Source: UBA12191 sp009937185
Lineage (GTDB): Bacteria; Planctomycetota; UBA8108; UBA1146
Assembly (NCBI GenBank): GCA_938075155.1
Contig: CALJGL010000012.1
Location: 124,001-188,000 of the forward strand
Length of the DNA: 64,000 bases
Direction: 5' to 3'
In this document: one piece after another, positions 1-7,970 of the stretch
Layout: every line of letters begins with the position of its first letter
Position numbering within the stretch: position 1 is the first letter of the stretch
The notes under the pieces: generated by a model
Databases searched by the model: none
Seen by the model: only the letters and a program-made list of their open reading frames with translations
What the model was told of the DNA's origin: nothing
Translations under genes and position numbers: made by a program

Positions 1-1648
1 CTGTGATGTCGCCTTCACATCTCAATTGTGGAGCTCCTGAAGGGATGGATCCGGCAGGAATACTGAAGATGGTGGCTAATGCGGGAGGGTCTTGAGTTCC
101 CAAGGGTTTCACAATGAGTCTGTATCGAACTCTTTTTGTGTCTTGGAGGGGCAATTTCTCGAGTATCAATTCGAGGTCCACGCCTTCTCTCACAGGAGCA
201 GTCACCTTATGCGATTCTATTTCAACTTGTATCGGTGTTCCGTCTTTCAAGATTTCAATTTTTGGCGGTCGTGCAAGGCCCACGGAGAGTCCTATACGCC
301 AGCGAGATCCTGGATTATCAGGATCTTCAGCCACTCTCAATTCCAGATCAGGTCTTCCCAGCACTCTTAATCCTTTGATATGCCAAAGATCTAATTCCTG
401 CATGTATGGGAATGATATGGGCCTTGGATCATTTGCCCATCTGAGTTGACCATCCTTGATGACAGGGCTGATGATTTTCCGTCCACTGGGAGAAGACTCG
501 AGTTCCTGATTTTGGAAAAACCGTGATAGTTGCGCCGGTCCCTGAGCAAAATCGAAAACGAGTTGGTCTTGTTGATCGTTTGTTTTCAGCCAGCTCGAGA
601 GGGACTCGTTCACCATTTCTATTTCAGGATTTCGTCCGAGCACTCTATCGAAACTATCCGGAGCAAATAGTGCTACGGAAATCGTGACAAAGAACATGCT
701 TGTTACCACAGTAGAAAGGATTGAAGTTTTAGTGATTCTTTGACGATCAGGATTTAATCGTCTATCGAGCGCTTGAAGCTCCCGATTTAACTCTTTGTAA
801 TTTTGGGGCCTATCCTCGGGTGATTTCATCAACATTCGAAGGATGAGATGTTCGAGTTCAGGATCGACCTGTGTCATCAGGGTCGAGGGCGCTGCAATCC
901 CTGCATTGACATGCGCAATGAGTAGTTCCATTCGAGTTTCTCGTTCGAACGGAGGTCTCCCGGTCAGAAGATGATATAGAGTCGCACCAAGGCTATAGAT
1001 GTCCGATCGTTCATCCATTTGGAAACCCTGGACCTGTTCTGGAGAGCAGTACTGGGGAGTTCCTGCGACCTCGGTATCATTTTCGTTCGATTCTCCAATG
1101 GAGCCGGCCAAGCCAAAGTCGACGAGTTTAATCACGCCATGGGAGTCCAATAGAAGGTTCGAAGGTTTGACGTCTCTGTGGATGATTCCTTTTTGCCGAG
1201 CCTCTTGAAGCGCGCTTGTTGCAGACAGTGCGACTTTCAAAATCTCCAGTGTGTCCAGTTTTCCATCCCGAGCTTGAATCTGCTCGTAGCTGGGACCCTC
1301 TAAGAATTCCATGACAAAGTAGGGAAGATCTTCTTCACCATGGATGGCATGGATCTGACCGATGTTGGGATGATTGACCGCGGCGATGGCTCTGGCTTCG
1401 GCCAAAAATTTGTCCCTGATGTCTTGATGGTCTTTCAGCCGAGGATGAACCTTCTTGATCGCTACGGTTCTTTGCAGAGTGGGGTCGTGGGCTCGGTATA
1501 CGATTCCCATGCCGCCCTCGCCGATTTTTTCTTCGATCAAAAAGTTGCCGATTTTATCAAATCGGGGTGTTTGCATCGGCTGAGTGTCTCCGGGTGAGAG
1601 TTCGCCTCCGGAGTGGTCTGAAGAGGAGAATAGTAGTTTATTTCGCAT
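1..1648 (-). CDS. Membrane-anchored Ser/Thr protein kinase (3' end outside window)
   Basis: Eukaryotic-type (Hanks) Ser/Thr kinase, probably phosphorylating cytoplasmic partners in response to something outside the membrane. The open frame runs off the window edge, so only the first 549 codons are seen. The glycine loop reads IGEGGMG, followed by the ATP lysine in VAIKK; the catalytic loop is HRDVKPSN (H157, R158, D159), then DFG and a PEQ activation-segment end. A hydrophobic helix at about residues 311-332 separates the kinase from a C-terminal part, presumably outside the cytoplasm, that I do not recognise. All key catalytic residues are present, so it should be active. The ATG start is fixed by an AGAGGAGA ribosome site 7-8 bases upstream. 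It diverges from the next gene across about 200 bp. The 20-30 residues before the glycine loop are low-complexity. Confidence 0.93.
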   Translation of the reverse strand, partial: MRNKLLFSSSDHSGGELSPGDTQPMQTPRFDKIGNFLIEEKIGEGGMGIVYRAHDPTLQRTVAIKKVHPRLKDHQDIRDKFLAEARAIAAVNHPNIGQIHAIHGEEDLPYFVMEFLEGPSYEQIQARDGKLDTLEILKVALSATSALQEARQKGIIHRDVKPSNLLLDSHGVIKLVDFGLAGSIGESNENDTEVAGTPQYCSPEQVQGFQMDERSDIYSLGATLYHLLTGRPPFERETRMELLIAHVNAGIAAPSTLMTQVDPELEHLILRMLMKSPEDRPQNYKELNRELQALDRRLNPDRQRITKTSILSTVVTSMFFVTISVALFAPDSFDRVLGRNPEIEMVNESLSSWLKTNDQQDQLVFDFAQGPAQLSRFFQNQELESSPSGRKIISPVIKDGQLRWANDPRPISFPYMQELDLWHIKGLRVLGRPDLELRVAEDPDNPGSRWRIGLSVGLARPPKIEILKDGTPIQVEIESHKVTAPVREGVDLELILEKLPLQDTKRVRYRLIVKPLGTQDPPALATIFSIPAGSIPSGAPQLRCEGDIT

Positions 1649-1850
1649 TTATTGAATCTCCTCTCTTCTGACTGGCCGAGTTCTAAAAAAGAGAACCCGG
1701 AATCGCTGTCACCGACGAATTTCGGCGGCTGCAAGATCCACCCCATGGGCTGCTCGTGTTATCCTAACCCATCTGAGGGCCAGAGATCGGGGAGCTCCCC
1801 CGATTTGAAAGTGATCTGACCGGGATCTTACTTGCAGGGATAGTCTCACG

Positions 1851-3047
1851 ATGACCGAAAAATTCGAAAACATACTTCGTTCTATTGCAGATGAAGACAC
1901 CAGAGCCCTCTTGGAGCGAGTCCGGGATCTATTTTCCGGGTCTCCGCTGACCGAGGGGGCGTCTTTTGAAGTCTTAAGGCTGACAGAGACCGAGCTTCAT
2001 CTTGGTGTTCGTGCTGATCAGAAGACGATCGAGGACTTGCTGGCTCTCGGATTCGAACAAGATCAAGTTCAGGATCCTCAGTGGCAGTCTGCTCCAGCGG
2101 ACGGAGTCGCTCCCGAGAGCTTTTATAGTACGACTCACCACAAAACTCAGGTGTGGCTGGATGGCGAGTGGACAGATGTACTGGATCAGCGAATGGATGG
2201 ATGCCTTACGCTGAAGAATTCAACTCCCGTTTGCATCAAATTGAGAGATATCAAAGAGGGATCTCCCATCCTGACAGGGTTTATGGGGGTTCGCCTCGTT
2301 CATGATAGTTCTCGTGAGGAGAGTCATGAGTTTGCATTTATGGCAAACGATGTCTCTTCTGAGAGAAGAGCTGAAGTCCAAACTAAAAGAGTGGTCGATC
2401 TTGCTCGAAAGGCTCGAGATAACGGACAGAAAATAGTCTGGGTTCCCGGACCTGTTATCGTTCATACGGGAGCATCGAGAGAGTTGGAGTTGTTAGCGAG
2501 AGCGGGCTGGGTCGATTCTGTCCTCAGTGGAAATGCTTTGGCTGTCCACGATATTGAAGCGCAATGGTTAGGCACGAGCCTTGGAGTTTCAGTCGAAGAT
2601 GGCCGAGTGATGCCTCATGGGCATTCGCACCATATGCGAGCCATCAATAAAGTTCGGGCTCACGGTTCCATCCCTGCTGCAGTTCAGGCCGGTGATCTTG
2701 AGAGCGGCTTAATGCACTCCCTTGTAGAAAACAAGATTCCCTATGTCCTAGCGGGATCGATTCGGGATGACGGACCTCTCCCAGATACAGAGATGGATCT
2801 TTTCAAAGCTCAAGATCAATATGCAGAACAACTCAAAGGTGCTGGTCTGGTGATTATCCTGTCGACGATGCTTCATGGGATTGGAGTCGGGAATATGCTC
2901 TCTGGAGAGGTTCCTCTCGTTTGCGTGGATATCCATCCCGCCGTCGCTACTAAACTTGCAGATAGGGGATCCGCTCATGCGATTGGTATCGTGACTGATG
3001 TGGGGCTCTTCGTTCGAAGACTGAGAGAACAGTTAATCGAAGGTTGA
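1851..3047 (+). CDS. LOR/SDH-domain (TIGR00300) family protein, probable ornithine cyclodeaminase-like enzyme
   Basis: The C-terminal two thirds (about residues 190-398) carry hallmarks of the LOR/SDH conserved region family (TIGR00300): GPVIVHTGAS, GWVDSVLSGNALAVHDIE, MPHGHSHHMRAIN and a final Rossmann-like stretch ending VVCVD-like/AHAIGIVTDVG. Some members of this family (the C-terminal part of cyanobacterial AgrE/ArgZ proteins and archaeal relatives) have been assigned ornithine cyclodeaminase activity, converting ornithine to proline and ammonia; that function is inferred here, not proven. The N-terminal 100 residues look like the accessory domain found in stand-alone members. It is a soluble cytoplasmic protein with no signal or membrane segment. 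The GlcD-type oxidase begins 28 bp downstream, so the two may share a transcript. The older label 'lysine-ketoglutarate reductase/saccharopine dehydrogenase' is the alternative reading. Confidence 0.65.
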   Translation: MTEKFENILRSIADEDTRALLERVRDLFSGSPLTEGASFEVLRLTETELHLGVRADQKTIEDLLALGFEQDQVQDPQWQSAPADGVAPESFYSTTHHKTQVWLDGEWTDVLDQRMDGCLTLKNSTPVCIKLRDIKEGSPILTGFMGVRLVHDSSREESHEFAFMANDVSSERRAEVQTKRVVDLARKARDNGQKIVWVPGPVIVHTGASRELELLARAGWVDSVLSGNALAVHDIEAQWLGTSLGVSVEDGRVMPHGHSHHMRAINKVRAHGSIPAAVQAGDLESGLMHSLVENKIPYVLAGSIRDDGPLPDTEMDLFKAQDQYAEQLKGAGLVIILSTMLHGIGVGNMLSGEVPLVCVDIHPAVATKLADRGSAHAIGIVTDVGLFVRRLREQLIEG

Positions 3048-3075
3048 TCGGCTTCAGACGGAGAAATTACTAAGT

Positions 3076-4461
3076 ATGACTTTTTCCGATCACATTCAAT
3101 ATTTTAAAGATCTCTTTAAGGATCGGTGCCTCACTGCAGAGCCGGATTTGCAACGGTATGGCAGCGACGAAACTGAAGACCTTTGTTTCCCTCCACAGTT
3201 GGTGTTGAAGCCTGAGACCACTGAAGAGGTCTCAGGAATAATGAAATACTGTAACCAGCATGAAATTCCCGTGACCCCTAGTGGGGCTAGAACCGGGCTT
3301 AGTGGTGGAGCGCTACCCATCAAGGGAGGAGTGCTTCTCTCGATGGAGAGATTTCATAGCATTCTGGAAATCGATGAAAAAAACCATCAAGTGACGACTG
3401 AGCCCGGTGTCATCACACAGGTTCTTCAGGAAGCGGTTCGGGAAAAAGGCCTCTTCTATCCTCCCGATCCGGCGAGTAAGGGAAGTTGTTTTATTGGTGG
3501 GAATGTTGCAGAAAATTCAGGAGGCCCAAAGGCGGTCAAGTATGGCGTGACACTCGATTATGTTCTGAATCTCGAAGTGGTACTTCCAAATGGCGAGGTC
3601 ATTTGGACCGGTGCCAATGTTTTGAAAAACGCAACGGGATACAACTTAACCCAATTGATTGTTGGCTCTGAAGGCACTCTCGCTGTCGTGACGAAGATCG
3701 TTCTGAAATTGATCCCCCATCCGACTCAAGATGCACTATTGCTGGTCCCCTTTTTCTGCGCTGAGCAGGCCTGTGAGGCCGTTGCTGCTATTTTTAGAGC
3801 GGGCATTACACCCAGTGGGCTGGAATTTATGGAGCGGGATGCCTTGGTTTGGGCTCAGGAGTTTACCCAGGATTTCACCGTCAAAGTTGAAGAAAACCAT
3901 GAGGCTCATCTCTTGATTGAGGTCGATGGAAACGATGCCGATGTGATCATGCAAGAGTGTGAAAGCATCGTCGCAGTTCTTGAGGGATTTGAGACGGATG
4001 AAGTATTGTTTGCTGATTCTACAGCACAAAAAGATGGCCTCTGGTCTCTTCGCCGAAAGGTGAGTGAAGCGGTTAAGGCCCAGTCCGTATATAAGGAAGA
4101 AGATACTGTAGTTCCCCGATATCAGTTACCTGAGTTGCTCAGAACTGTTAAGGAAGTGGGTCGTAGATATGGCTTCCAGTCGGTTTGCTACGGGCATGCG
4201 GGCGACGGGAATTTACATGTCAATATTATCAGAGGTGAACTTTCAGAAGAGTTCTGGGAGAGGGGTTTATCAAATGCTATTCGGGAAATTTTCATTCGAG
4301 TTCACGAATTAGGCGGAACAATTTCAGGTGAACATGGTATCGGGATCGTTCAACGCCCATACATGGATGTGGTCTTTCCAGAAACAACACTCGAGCTGAT
4401 GCGCTCCATCAAGAAAGTCTTTGATCCCAAAGGGATTCTCAATCCTGGTAAGATTTTCTAA
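3076..4461 (+). CDS. FAD-linked 2-hydroxyacid dehydrogenase, GlcD/D-lactate dehydrogenase family
   Basis: FAD-dependent oxidation of a 2-hydroxyacid such as glycolate or D-lactate to the 2-oxoacid. The N-terminal FAD-binding PCMH domain (about residues 35-215) shows PSGARTGLSGGA, PPDPASKGSCFIGGNVAENSGG and NATGYNL. The C-terminal FAD-oxidase cap has the GHAGDGNLHVN motif (about 372-382) and SGEHGIG (about 417-423), both diagnostic of the GlcD/DLD family. Length (461 aa) is normal. GlcE and GlcF partners are absent nearby, so this is a single-subunit type or works with an unlinked Fe-S protein. Substrate cannot be told from sequence. It ends 18 bp before the stop of the convergent gene. Confidence 0.9.
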   Translation: MTFSDHIQYFKDLFKDRCLTAEPDLQRYGSDETEDLCFPPQLVLKPETTEEVSGIMKYCNQHEIPVTPSGARTGLSGGALPIKGGVLLSMERFHSILEIDEKNHQVTTEPGVITQVLQEAVREKGLFYPPDPASKGSCFIGGNVAENSGGPKAVKYGVTLDYVLNLEVVLPNGEVIWTGANVLKNATGYNLTQLIVGSEGTLAVVTKIVLKLIPHPTQDALLLVPFFCAEQACEAVAAIFRAGITPSGLEFMERDALVWAQEFTQDFTVKVEENHEAHLLIEVDGNDADVIMQECESIVAVLEGFETDEVLFADSTAQKDGLWSLRRKVSEAVKAQSVYKEEDTVVPRYQLPELLRTVKEVGRRYGFQSVCYGHAGDGNLHVNIIRGELSEEFWERGLSNAIREIFIRVHELGGTISGEHGIGIVQRPYMDVVFPETTLELMRSIKKVFDPKGILNPGKIF

Positions 4462-4479
4462 GAGAGACTTGCACCCGAT

Positions 4480-5748
4480 TCAAAGCGAAACGGGTTCTGA
4501 TTTCCCCGCTTTTCCATTCTCCACTTTTTCATTTTCCTCTTTGGGCTTCGGTAGAGGCTTCTTGATTTTGGCCGGCTTGAACTCGGCGGGGAGAGGGGTT
4601 GCTGGAGAATTCAGAGCGAGAAGAGTCATCGCAGTGCCGTAGCAAGCGCTTCGCGGGAAGACTCGATCATTCCAGGTTCCTTCAGGATCTCGGACTTGCC
4701 ACAGCAGTTTGAGAAGTTGCTGCCGTGCCTTTTCTTGCTCTTCTTTTGGCAGTAGCTCAATGGCTCTCGCTACGTGAAGGTGCCCGTAAAAGAAGTAATA
4801 GGGTGCGATGTAGAAGGGTGGGTTATGTGTTCCTGTTTGTGCCCTTCTTCGCTCTAGCCACTTCCAATGATCAAAGAATGATTTTACGGAAAACCTGACG
4901 CGATCAAGACTGGACCGGCCTCCAAGTGAGAGGGCCAATTCGCTCACCGCCATACGTGCACATGCACCTTCGAGTGCCTCGAAACCTTCACCTGTGGCAC
5001 GTTCTGGATTTGTGGAGTATTGAACGGCTCCGCTTTCGAGTCGTGCATTTTCGATGGTATCCAGTGCGCGTTCGATGATCCCCGTATCGATGTCGTAGCC
5101 CAATTCCCGAGCTCTGAATAAAGCGAGCACTGCAGGTCCGGTCATGAATGGAGAAGCGGGGCTGGCTCCTCTTCTGGATCGTGAGTAATTCCAGCCACCA
5201 CCCTTAATCTCATTCTCTTCCAACGTTTTGATTAATGTTGTAACGAGATTTTTTACGGGAGTCTCCAGATCTGTGGGAACTCGGTCGAGTTGTTGCATTC
5301 GTAGCAAGGTTTCGAGAGCTTCGATGTGCCCCCAGTCACGAACGTCATATCGACCATTAAAGCCAACGCCCATTCGCGGTGCTTGGACAGATTCTTTGAG
5401 AAGGAAACGGAGCCCTCTCTCCAAAGCCGGAATTAGAGGGGGGGACTTTTTGAGTTTCGACAATTGTTCAGACTGTGTTTCTAGAATCGATCGCATCACG
5501 ATTGCGGTACCGCCCACCCGATATCCTGGAGGGATTTGTCCTCGTTCACGGTACACACCTTCGTATGGCCATTCTCCAGTCGAGATCTCGGTACCCTCCT
5601 CAGTTGCGGTGACATTTTCTTGGGCATCGATAAGGAAATTGATCGCCTCTTGTTGAGCTGTAGACCAATCCACTTTCGAGGGAGCCGGGTCATCTGAAAG
5701 TGTCATCATCGTGAGCGGAAGGAGAGCCATTAGGGATATCAGCGACAT
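4480..5748 (-). CDS. Secreted terpenoid-cyclase-fold (squalene cyclase/prenyltransferase repeat) protein
   Basis: Alpha/alpha-toroid protein of the kind common in planctomycetes. It has repeated helical units with GYRVGGTAIV, RYDVRDWGHIEAL, GGGWNYSR, SPFMTGPAVLALF and QVRDPEGTWNDRVFPRSACYGTAMTLLAL, matching prenyltransferase/squalene-cyclase repeats. The DxDD catalytic motif of true squalene cyclases is not seen, so enzymatic activity is doubtful; such proteins are usually annotated without function. I start it at the internal ATG giving MSLISLMALLPLTMMTLS, a plausible Sec signal peptide, with a purine-rich AAAGAAA ahead. A longer frame starting at 5832 lacks a ribosome site and would bury the signal. 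The tail is Lys/Glu/Pro-rich. It is convergent with the GlcD-type gene. Confidence 0.75.
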   Translation of the reverse strand: MSLISLMALLPLTMMTLSDDPAPSKVDWSTAQQEAINFLIDAQENVTATEEGTEISTGEWPYEGVYRERGQIPPGYRVGGTAIVMRSILETQSEQLSKLKKSPPLIPALERGLRFLLKESVQAPRMGVGFNGRYDVRDWGHIEALETLLRMQQLDRVPTDLETPVKNLVTTLIKTLEENEIKGGGWNYSRSRRGASPASPFMTGPAVLALFRARELGYDIDTGIIERALDTIENARLESGAVQYSTNPERATGEGFEALEGACARMAVSELALSLGGRSSLDRVRFSVKSFFDHWKWLERRRAQTGTHNPPFYIAPYYFFYGHLHVARAIELLPKEEQEKARQQLLKLLWQVRDPEGTWNDRVFPRSACYGTAMTLLALNSPATPLPAEFKPAKIKKPLPKPKEENEKVENGKAGKSEPVSL

Positions 5749-5870
5749 GGGATTTCTTTCGTTTCTCAGGTCAGGAACCGTGCATTTTGTCGTCAATGGA
5801 ACGCAAAGTGGAATGCTCGCACGTTCTGCCATTGGCGCAAAGAGAGCAATTCATAGGTCACTCATGTGTA

Positions 5871-5913
5871 TCAAATGGATACATTTGAACCGCATATGAG
5901 GCCCCATATGGGG
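5871..5913. promoter_or_regulatory. Two adjacent palindromes in the divergent intergenic region
   Basis: Within the 386-bp gap between the secreted toroid protein and the histidine kinase lie a 7-bp hairpin (TCAAATG-gata-CATTTGA) and, 13 bp on, a perfect 12-bp palindrome CCCCATATGGGG. Their spacing and position between divergent genes suit an operator, but no regulator is identified. The gap also holds TAAGTC...GACTTA around a possible -10 (TAATAT) near 5986, and a direct repeat described separately. Confidence 0.35.
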
Positions 5914-6080
5914 TATAGTTCAACAGTTGTGAGTGTGTTCGCCCAGTATGAGTCATCCTAAGTCTTTCTTATTAATGGACTTATGTAATATAGAAAGGGG
6001 TGAAGTTGTTTTCCCTGAACTCGAATGAAGCGGGAACATCATTTGCACAGAAGTTTACGCCGACCCGTCACTTGGAATCC

Positions 6081-6115
6081 ACAGTGGGTTCCTGCTACGA
6101 ACAGTGGGTTCCTGC
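6081..6115. repeat. 15-bp direct repeat just upstream of the histidine kinase start
   Basis: ACAGTGGGTTCCTGC occurs twice with a 20-bp period, ending about 20 bp before the TTG start of the histidine kinase and close to its ribosome site. Two exact 15-mers spaced two helical turns apart could be a regulator site or a small recent duplication. Confidence 0.5.
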
Positions 6116-6134
6116 GTCGAGAGGATGAACCGTT

Positions 6135-7970
6135 TTGGTCAACGTGCCTGGAATCTGGAATCTTCGAGTCAAGTTACTCCTTTTATTAGGAGTCTTGATG
6201 GCAGGCACCCTTGCCGTTCAATCAGCAGTGATGGAGAAGGGTGCAGACCATATTTTCCAAGAAGCGGAAAATATCGCGATAGAACTTGCAGATGAAGCCA
6301 CTGAAAAATTGATCAACGCTTTTTACAATTCGTCCAGTACTCGGTCGTCAAGCCGCGATGAAACGCCAAGTAATCTAGAGGTTGAGCTTTCCTTTTGGAA
6401 TTCGTCTCAACCTGAAGAGTCGGTGAAAAGTCTAAAGCTTGATATGCAGTCTTTGATGGAGATTCAGCAGCAAGCGAATTCTCGTGTACAACTTGAGCTC
6501 AGCATCCAAGATCTACTATTTTCATTGATGACAAAGACGCAGCCTGATTTACCAAATTCAAATGGGATTCAAGAGATGGCTAAAGCACTTGGGATGTTAC
6601 AGATAGTGCCCATAGTGCCCGTAGTAATCGAAAAATCGAAGGGTGATATCAGTTCATTGTGGGTCGATGGTCTACATGATTGCCTTGAAAATCCAAACGA
6701 TTGCCGTGTTGACTTGTGCTCTCATCTCCTGGATTTGTCAGAAGAGATCGCGGAAAAAGATGCTGTTTTTGAAAGTGCAAGAAAGATGCATGCTGAGCCG
6801 ATCCGTGTCCTTGATGGTATGACTGCGTCTACAGCGCAAATTGAAGATTCCGGTAGCGAGAAGATTTCAGCAGCGATTATTCTCCCGATTCAAGGCGTAG
6901 ACTCTCAAACCTCTTCAAGGAATGAAAAGAGCCTGCAGGAAGCCAAAGTTGTTTCGACGGAATATCCACAGCTCAGTATCGATCTGGATTCATATTTGCG
7001 TCGTTTGGATCTTGTCGTCGAAGAAACAAATAAAAAGAATCTACAAGCGACGGTGACGATTTTCCTAATGGGCCTGATTCTCGCATGGCTTCTTGGTAGT
7101 CATCTGATGAAGCCTGTGAGTGAAGTAGTAAAAGGCATGCAAGGCGTCGCTTCAGGTGATCTTGAGGTTCGATTGCCCGATACGCGAGATTCAGAGTTTG
7201 CTCTCATCAATACCCAATTCAATAACATGGTTCAGCAAATCGGTCGGGCAAGGGCTCTCGAAAAAGGGCTGGAGCATCGCGAAAGGGTCCAGACGATGGG
7301 CGACCTTGCTGCGGGTGTTGCACATGACATTCGAAATCCGCTCAGCGCTATTTCTCTTCTGGTGGGGCGAATTCGCCATGAGTTCAAGCCCGAAGAAGCA
7401 GCAGAGCGAGAAGAATTTTTGAACTTTACCAAGGATGTGAAAGATGAAATTGAACGTTTGAACAACATCGTTTCAGACTTCCTTCAATTAGCTCAGCCGA
7501 GTTCGCAGAAGTCAGAAATCGTCAATGTCTCTGATCTCATTGAGGAATTATTGAGATTGCTAGAGAGCGAATCTCTCTCCAGGAATGTTGAAATCAAGAG
7601 CTCTGTGGATTCGAATTTATCCTTAACTCGCTGGAATAAAGTGGAGGCAAAAAGCGCATTGCTGAATATTGCCATGAATGCACTCCAAGCGATGGAGGAC
7701 AAAGGTGGGAAACTGAATATCGAAGCAAAATCTGACAGTCAGTGGATCGTCATAAAGTTTTCCGATACGGGTCCTGGAATAAAAGAAGAGGATTTAAGTC
7801 AGGTTCTTTTACCTTATGTCACTCGTCGCAAGGGTGGGACAGGCTTGGGTCTCTCTATTGCTAGAAGAGTGACTGAAAGGTACGGAGGAGAACTAGCGAT
7901 TACCTCCGAGCGAGGTGTTGGAACAGAAGTCCGATTCCATCTCCCGGTTTCTGTGGTGAAGGACGCATGA
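6135..7970 (+). CDS. Membrane sensor histidine kinase, NtrB/AtoS-like
   Basis: Senses an unknown signal and phosphorylates the NtrC-type regulator encoded immediately downstream. A first transmembrane helix lies at about residues 10-28; a long, probably periplasmic sensor region of about 270 residues without a recognised fold follows; a second helix at about 304-324 leads into HAMP (about 325-378). The dimerisation/phosphoacceptor box AHDIRNPLSA has its histidine at residue 397. The ATPase part shows the N box (NIAMNALQAM), G1 (DTGPGI) and a TGLGLSIA G2 box. The TTG start is chosen because AGAGG sits 10 bases ahead and no ATG is in frame nearby. The downstream regulator overlaps by 4 bp (ATGA), so the two are translationally coupled. 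Confidence 0.93.
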   Translation: MVNVPGIWNLRVKLLLLLGVLMAGTLAVQSAVMEKGADHIFQEAENIAIELADEATEKLINAFYNSSSTRSSSRDETPSNLEVELSFWNSSQPEESVKSLKLDMQSLMEIQQQANSRVQLELSIQDLLFSLMTKTQPDLPNSNGIQEMAKALGMLQIVPIVPVVIEKSKGDISSLWVDGLHDCLENPNDCRVDLCSHLLDLSEEIAEKDAVFESARKMHAEPIRVLDGMTASTAQIEDSGSEKISAAIILPIQGVDSQTSSRNEKSLQEAKVVSTEYPQLSIDLDSYLRRLDLVVEETNKKNLQATVTIFLMGLILAWLLGSHLMKPVSEVVKGMQGVASGDLEVRLPDTRDSEFALINTQFNNMVQQIGRARALEKGLEHRERVQTMGDLAAGVAHDIRNPLSAISLLVGRIRHEFKPEEAAEREEFLNFTKDVKDEIERLNNIVSDFLQLAQPSSQKSEIVNVSDLIEELLRLLESESLSRNVEIKSSVDSNLSLTRWNKVEAKSALLNIAMNALQAMEDKGGKLNIEAKSDSQWIVIKFSDTGPGIKEEDLSQVLLPYVTRRKGGTGLGLSIARRVTERYGGELAITSERGVGTEVRFHLPVSVVKDA

